Below the pieces are notes generated by a model. That model saw only the letters and a program-made list of their open reading frames with translations. It did no database searches and was not told where the DNA came from. Position numbers and translations under genes: made by a program. Positions 61,761 to 64,000 of a stretch of 64,000 bases of DNA are shown in pieces (the stretch's first letter is position 1; each line of letters begins with the position of its first letter). Source of the stretch: Campylorhamphus procurvoides. Its lineage: Eukaryota > Chordata > Aves > Passeriformes > Dendrocolaptidae. The stretch is from positions 930,001 through 994,000 of the forward strand of contig WBMV01002770.1 of assembly GCA_013396655.1 (NCBI GenBank), given 5' to 3'.

Positions 61761-64000
61761 TACCCAACTTCTAAGTTATTTTTCACGTCACAGATGTTTT
61801 CCCACTTCATTAAAGAAAATCCAGATGGTTATGAAGGTGCCTGGTGTTTTGCAGGTTGACCCTTCAGGATGCTGCATTCACAAGGAACTGATGAAATACT
61901 CTTTGAAATTACAGCCTGGCCAGTTGCGTGGCTGATGTAAAAGTGGCTTAAGTTGCGTCTCTGCTTAACTTGAGGTTATATCGTGTCCCCAGGCTGGAGA
62001 TGTGGCACCAGGAAAGTGTTCAGCCTTACTCAGTGATGCTCCCAGAAATGAGATTTTCAGTGTCTGAAGATAAGTCTTGTTTGTTCACTCTGAGAGAAAT
62101 ATTTTTACACTGTATTTGCAAAAGCAGACACTGTCGGCTCAGTCAAACTGTCCTGGCTTACATTTTTACTTTAAATTAAAAATTCTTCGTGGAATTTGTA
62201 CTCAGTTAAAAGGAAACAAATGAAATTTGTGCAGGCTCAGGAATATTTGGCAAAACCCCACTACTTTTATCAGACTTCTATTAAATGTTGTATACTACAT
62301 CTATTGTCTTTGCAGCAACATTTAATTAGGACGAGTTTTTCTTAGAGCTAGCTATACTCCTGCTTCCCGAGCTGATTTAGATATGTAAAGTGGAGCATTT
62401 TGTGCAGTACATACACAGTCCTCTCCTCCCCTTCAGAAGCACACAAAAGGCAGGGGGATTAGAGCTTGACATAAAGAACACAGTAGCAAAATAATTGATA
62501 CATTTCAGCTTCTGGGAGTTTATTAAACATAAGTAGGAAAATTAGTGTATAATTATGGTTGCAAAACAACAACAAAAATCGAGGGCTCCGAAGGCAGTGT
62601 TGACTTTGCAACATTTCAGATGCTGAATATTTTATGGCATGCATTTAAATCATAGATAACAAAACATACAAGTGTGTATTAGAAGGAGAAGAGGAGAATC
62701 TGCCTAATGTGGGGTCCTGATTTATGGCATTGTGTGAAAAGTTGAACAAAGGATTGATGCAGAACTGTGTTACATCCTCTGAAACCTATGCTGGGGCTCT
62801 GCTACACCTGCATTTCCCAAGGCTTTTTCCACTCAGGGAAACAGCACTTAATTCATCCTCTAAAATAATGACAGCCTTAGTTACATACATTTCTGGTTCC
62901 ATCACCTGGGTACACCAGCTTTGCCAGGCAGCCACCATAATCACAAGCTCAGCACAGGAATGGAAAGGAAAACGTACTGAAGGAACTTGTTTAATTACAG
63001 CCTTGTTTACTTTGCCTGCATGTATCACTTGTACTTCAATAGAACTAGTCATGAGTTTAAACAAGTCACATTTTACCATTTCCTCGTTATGAGAAAAAAT
63101 GTGTGTTGGTGAAGAAACCAGAGACTGCACAAAGCATGGGGAATGTAGAACATACAGCTCCAAGCTATTTATAAGTGCTCTCTGCATTTCCAGGTTTGGT
63201 TTTTACAGTGACACAGCCTCGAGCACTTGACTGTAAAAACATGATGCCTCTCCACTGCTCCTCCTACAGGAAAACGATTTCTTCTCCAAAGGCCTAACCC
63301 AAGCCCCACACATCATGGGCAAAATCCTTGCTGCCCTACACAGCAAAAGTTACCCAACTCCCTCATCCCACAAACCATACCAAAAAAAATCTGCATTTAA
63401 CAGAGTGAAAAGACACAAACCATGTAAAGCAGAAGGCAGAAAAGCACCACATGACACATAAAACGCCTACCTGAGCTCACCACGTAAGGACCTGACCTGG
63501 CCATACTCTTTCTGAGTCCCAGTAATGAAGCCTTACTGGTTTCCTCCCACCAGTTCTCACCTTCCCCAGGGCTCTCAGGGCTCTGGGACCCACAGGTGTG
63601 TCACAGCAGCTGTGCCTGACACAGGGGCTGGTCTTCTCTGCCCTGCCCATTTCCCAAATCTCTCATCACAGCCACAAAGTAGGCAATATGTTATTTTGGG
63701 ACCAGAAACAGGGAAATTCAAAGAAGTCCTGAGAAGGCTCTGGGAGAACCTGGGGAGTCTTGCCAGTGGAGTGGACTCAGAGACAGAGCTGGCCTGGCTG
63801 AGCAATAATGGCTCTCTGTGTCTGGACTGAACTGCTGATTCATTTATTGGTAAGTCAGATAGGATTAAAAAAAAAAAAAACAAACAGTTTTGGTTGCCTT
63901 CATTCCCTTTTTTTTCTCTCCGTGCTTTATGTTCAACAAGGGGAATTGCTGGATTCTTACCCTGAGATGGGGAACCGTGGATGGATGGACAGACTGGGAA

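Larger units (their letters stand above)
29237..64000 (-). other. CDH8 intron upstream of the 295-bp exon (at least 34,764 bp, partial)
   Basis: Everything right of the 295-bp exon appears to be intron. I looked on the minus strand for the expected preceding exon (a signal peptide region and a WVWNQ-type start of EC1 ending before the LHTD junction) and found no candidate. The region holds CR1 copies at 38873-39380, 44128-45031 (nested), 47651-47950, 50770-50859 and 56795-57353. It also has a minisatellite at 43164-43287, a poly-A run at 48391-48411, a short GTCA repeat at 58344-58360 and an A/C-rich tract at 61690-61760. The stretches 29250-38870, 39400-43160, 45040-47650, 48420-50769, 50861-56790 and 57360-64000 carry no gene I can support. 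Confidence 0.75.

Noticed and set aside
62786..63187. Possible EC1-start exon, because TGG AAC CAG (Trp-Asn-Gln) occurs on the minus strand near 62893-62901
   Set aside because: An in-frame stop directly precedes it, another follows within a few codons, and no flanking cadherin motif or donor fits.

Overview
The window is a stretch of vertebrate, almost certainly avian, nuclear DNA. It is AT-rich, exon-poor and sprinkled with CR1 retrotransposon fragments in both orientations, with several AT microsatellites and no Alu, L1 or other mammalian repeats. The GC-rich, low-divergence CR1 tails suggest a songbird or related neoavian, but the species cannot be fixed from sequence alone. Nothing looks bacterial, plasmid-borne or viral. 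Almost all open reading frames are chance frames or CR1 remnants.

The only gene I can support is a type II classical cadherin on the minus strand, represented by three consecutive coding exons of 295, 120 and 168 bp (28942-29236, 12933-13052 and 320-487). All three have canonical AG/GT splice sites and join in one frame through phase-1 junctions. They give about 194 residues covering most of EC1, all of EC2 and the linker into EC3. Residue by residue the peptide fits cadherin-8 (CDH8) better than my recollection of CDH6, 7, 10, 11, 18 or 20. The signal peptide, the start of EC1 and EC3 through the cytoplasmic tail lie outside the window.

Layout, left to right: 1-319 is the start of the intron after the 168-bp exon. 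488-12932 is a 12.4-kb intron with old and young CR1 pieces and a G-quadruplex motif. 13053-28941 is a 15.9-kb intron with CR1 pieces, a repeat-free block holding a multi-part hairpin and a paired CCWTAAATATGG motif, and AT repeats. 29237-64000 is at least 34.8 kb of intron upstream of the 295-bp exon. It holds most of the CR1 material, including a CR1 nested inside an older CR1 and a CR1 whose two halves are in swapped order, plus a 30-bp minisatellite and one ambiguous base.

I did not find a new biological system. The most useful second looks are the CR1 insertion ending 32 bp from a splice donor, the permuted and nested CR1 copies, the intronic hairpin and the two G-quadruplex motifs.
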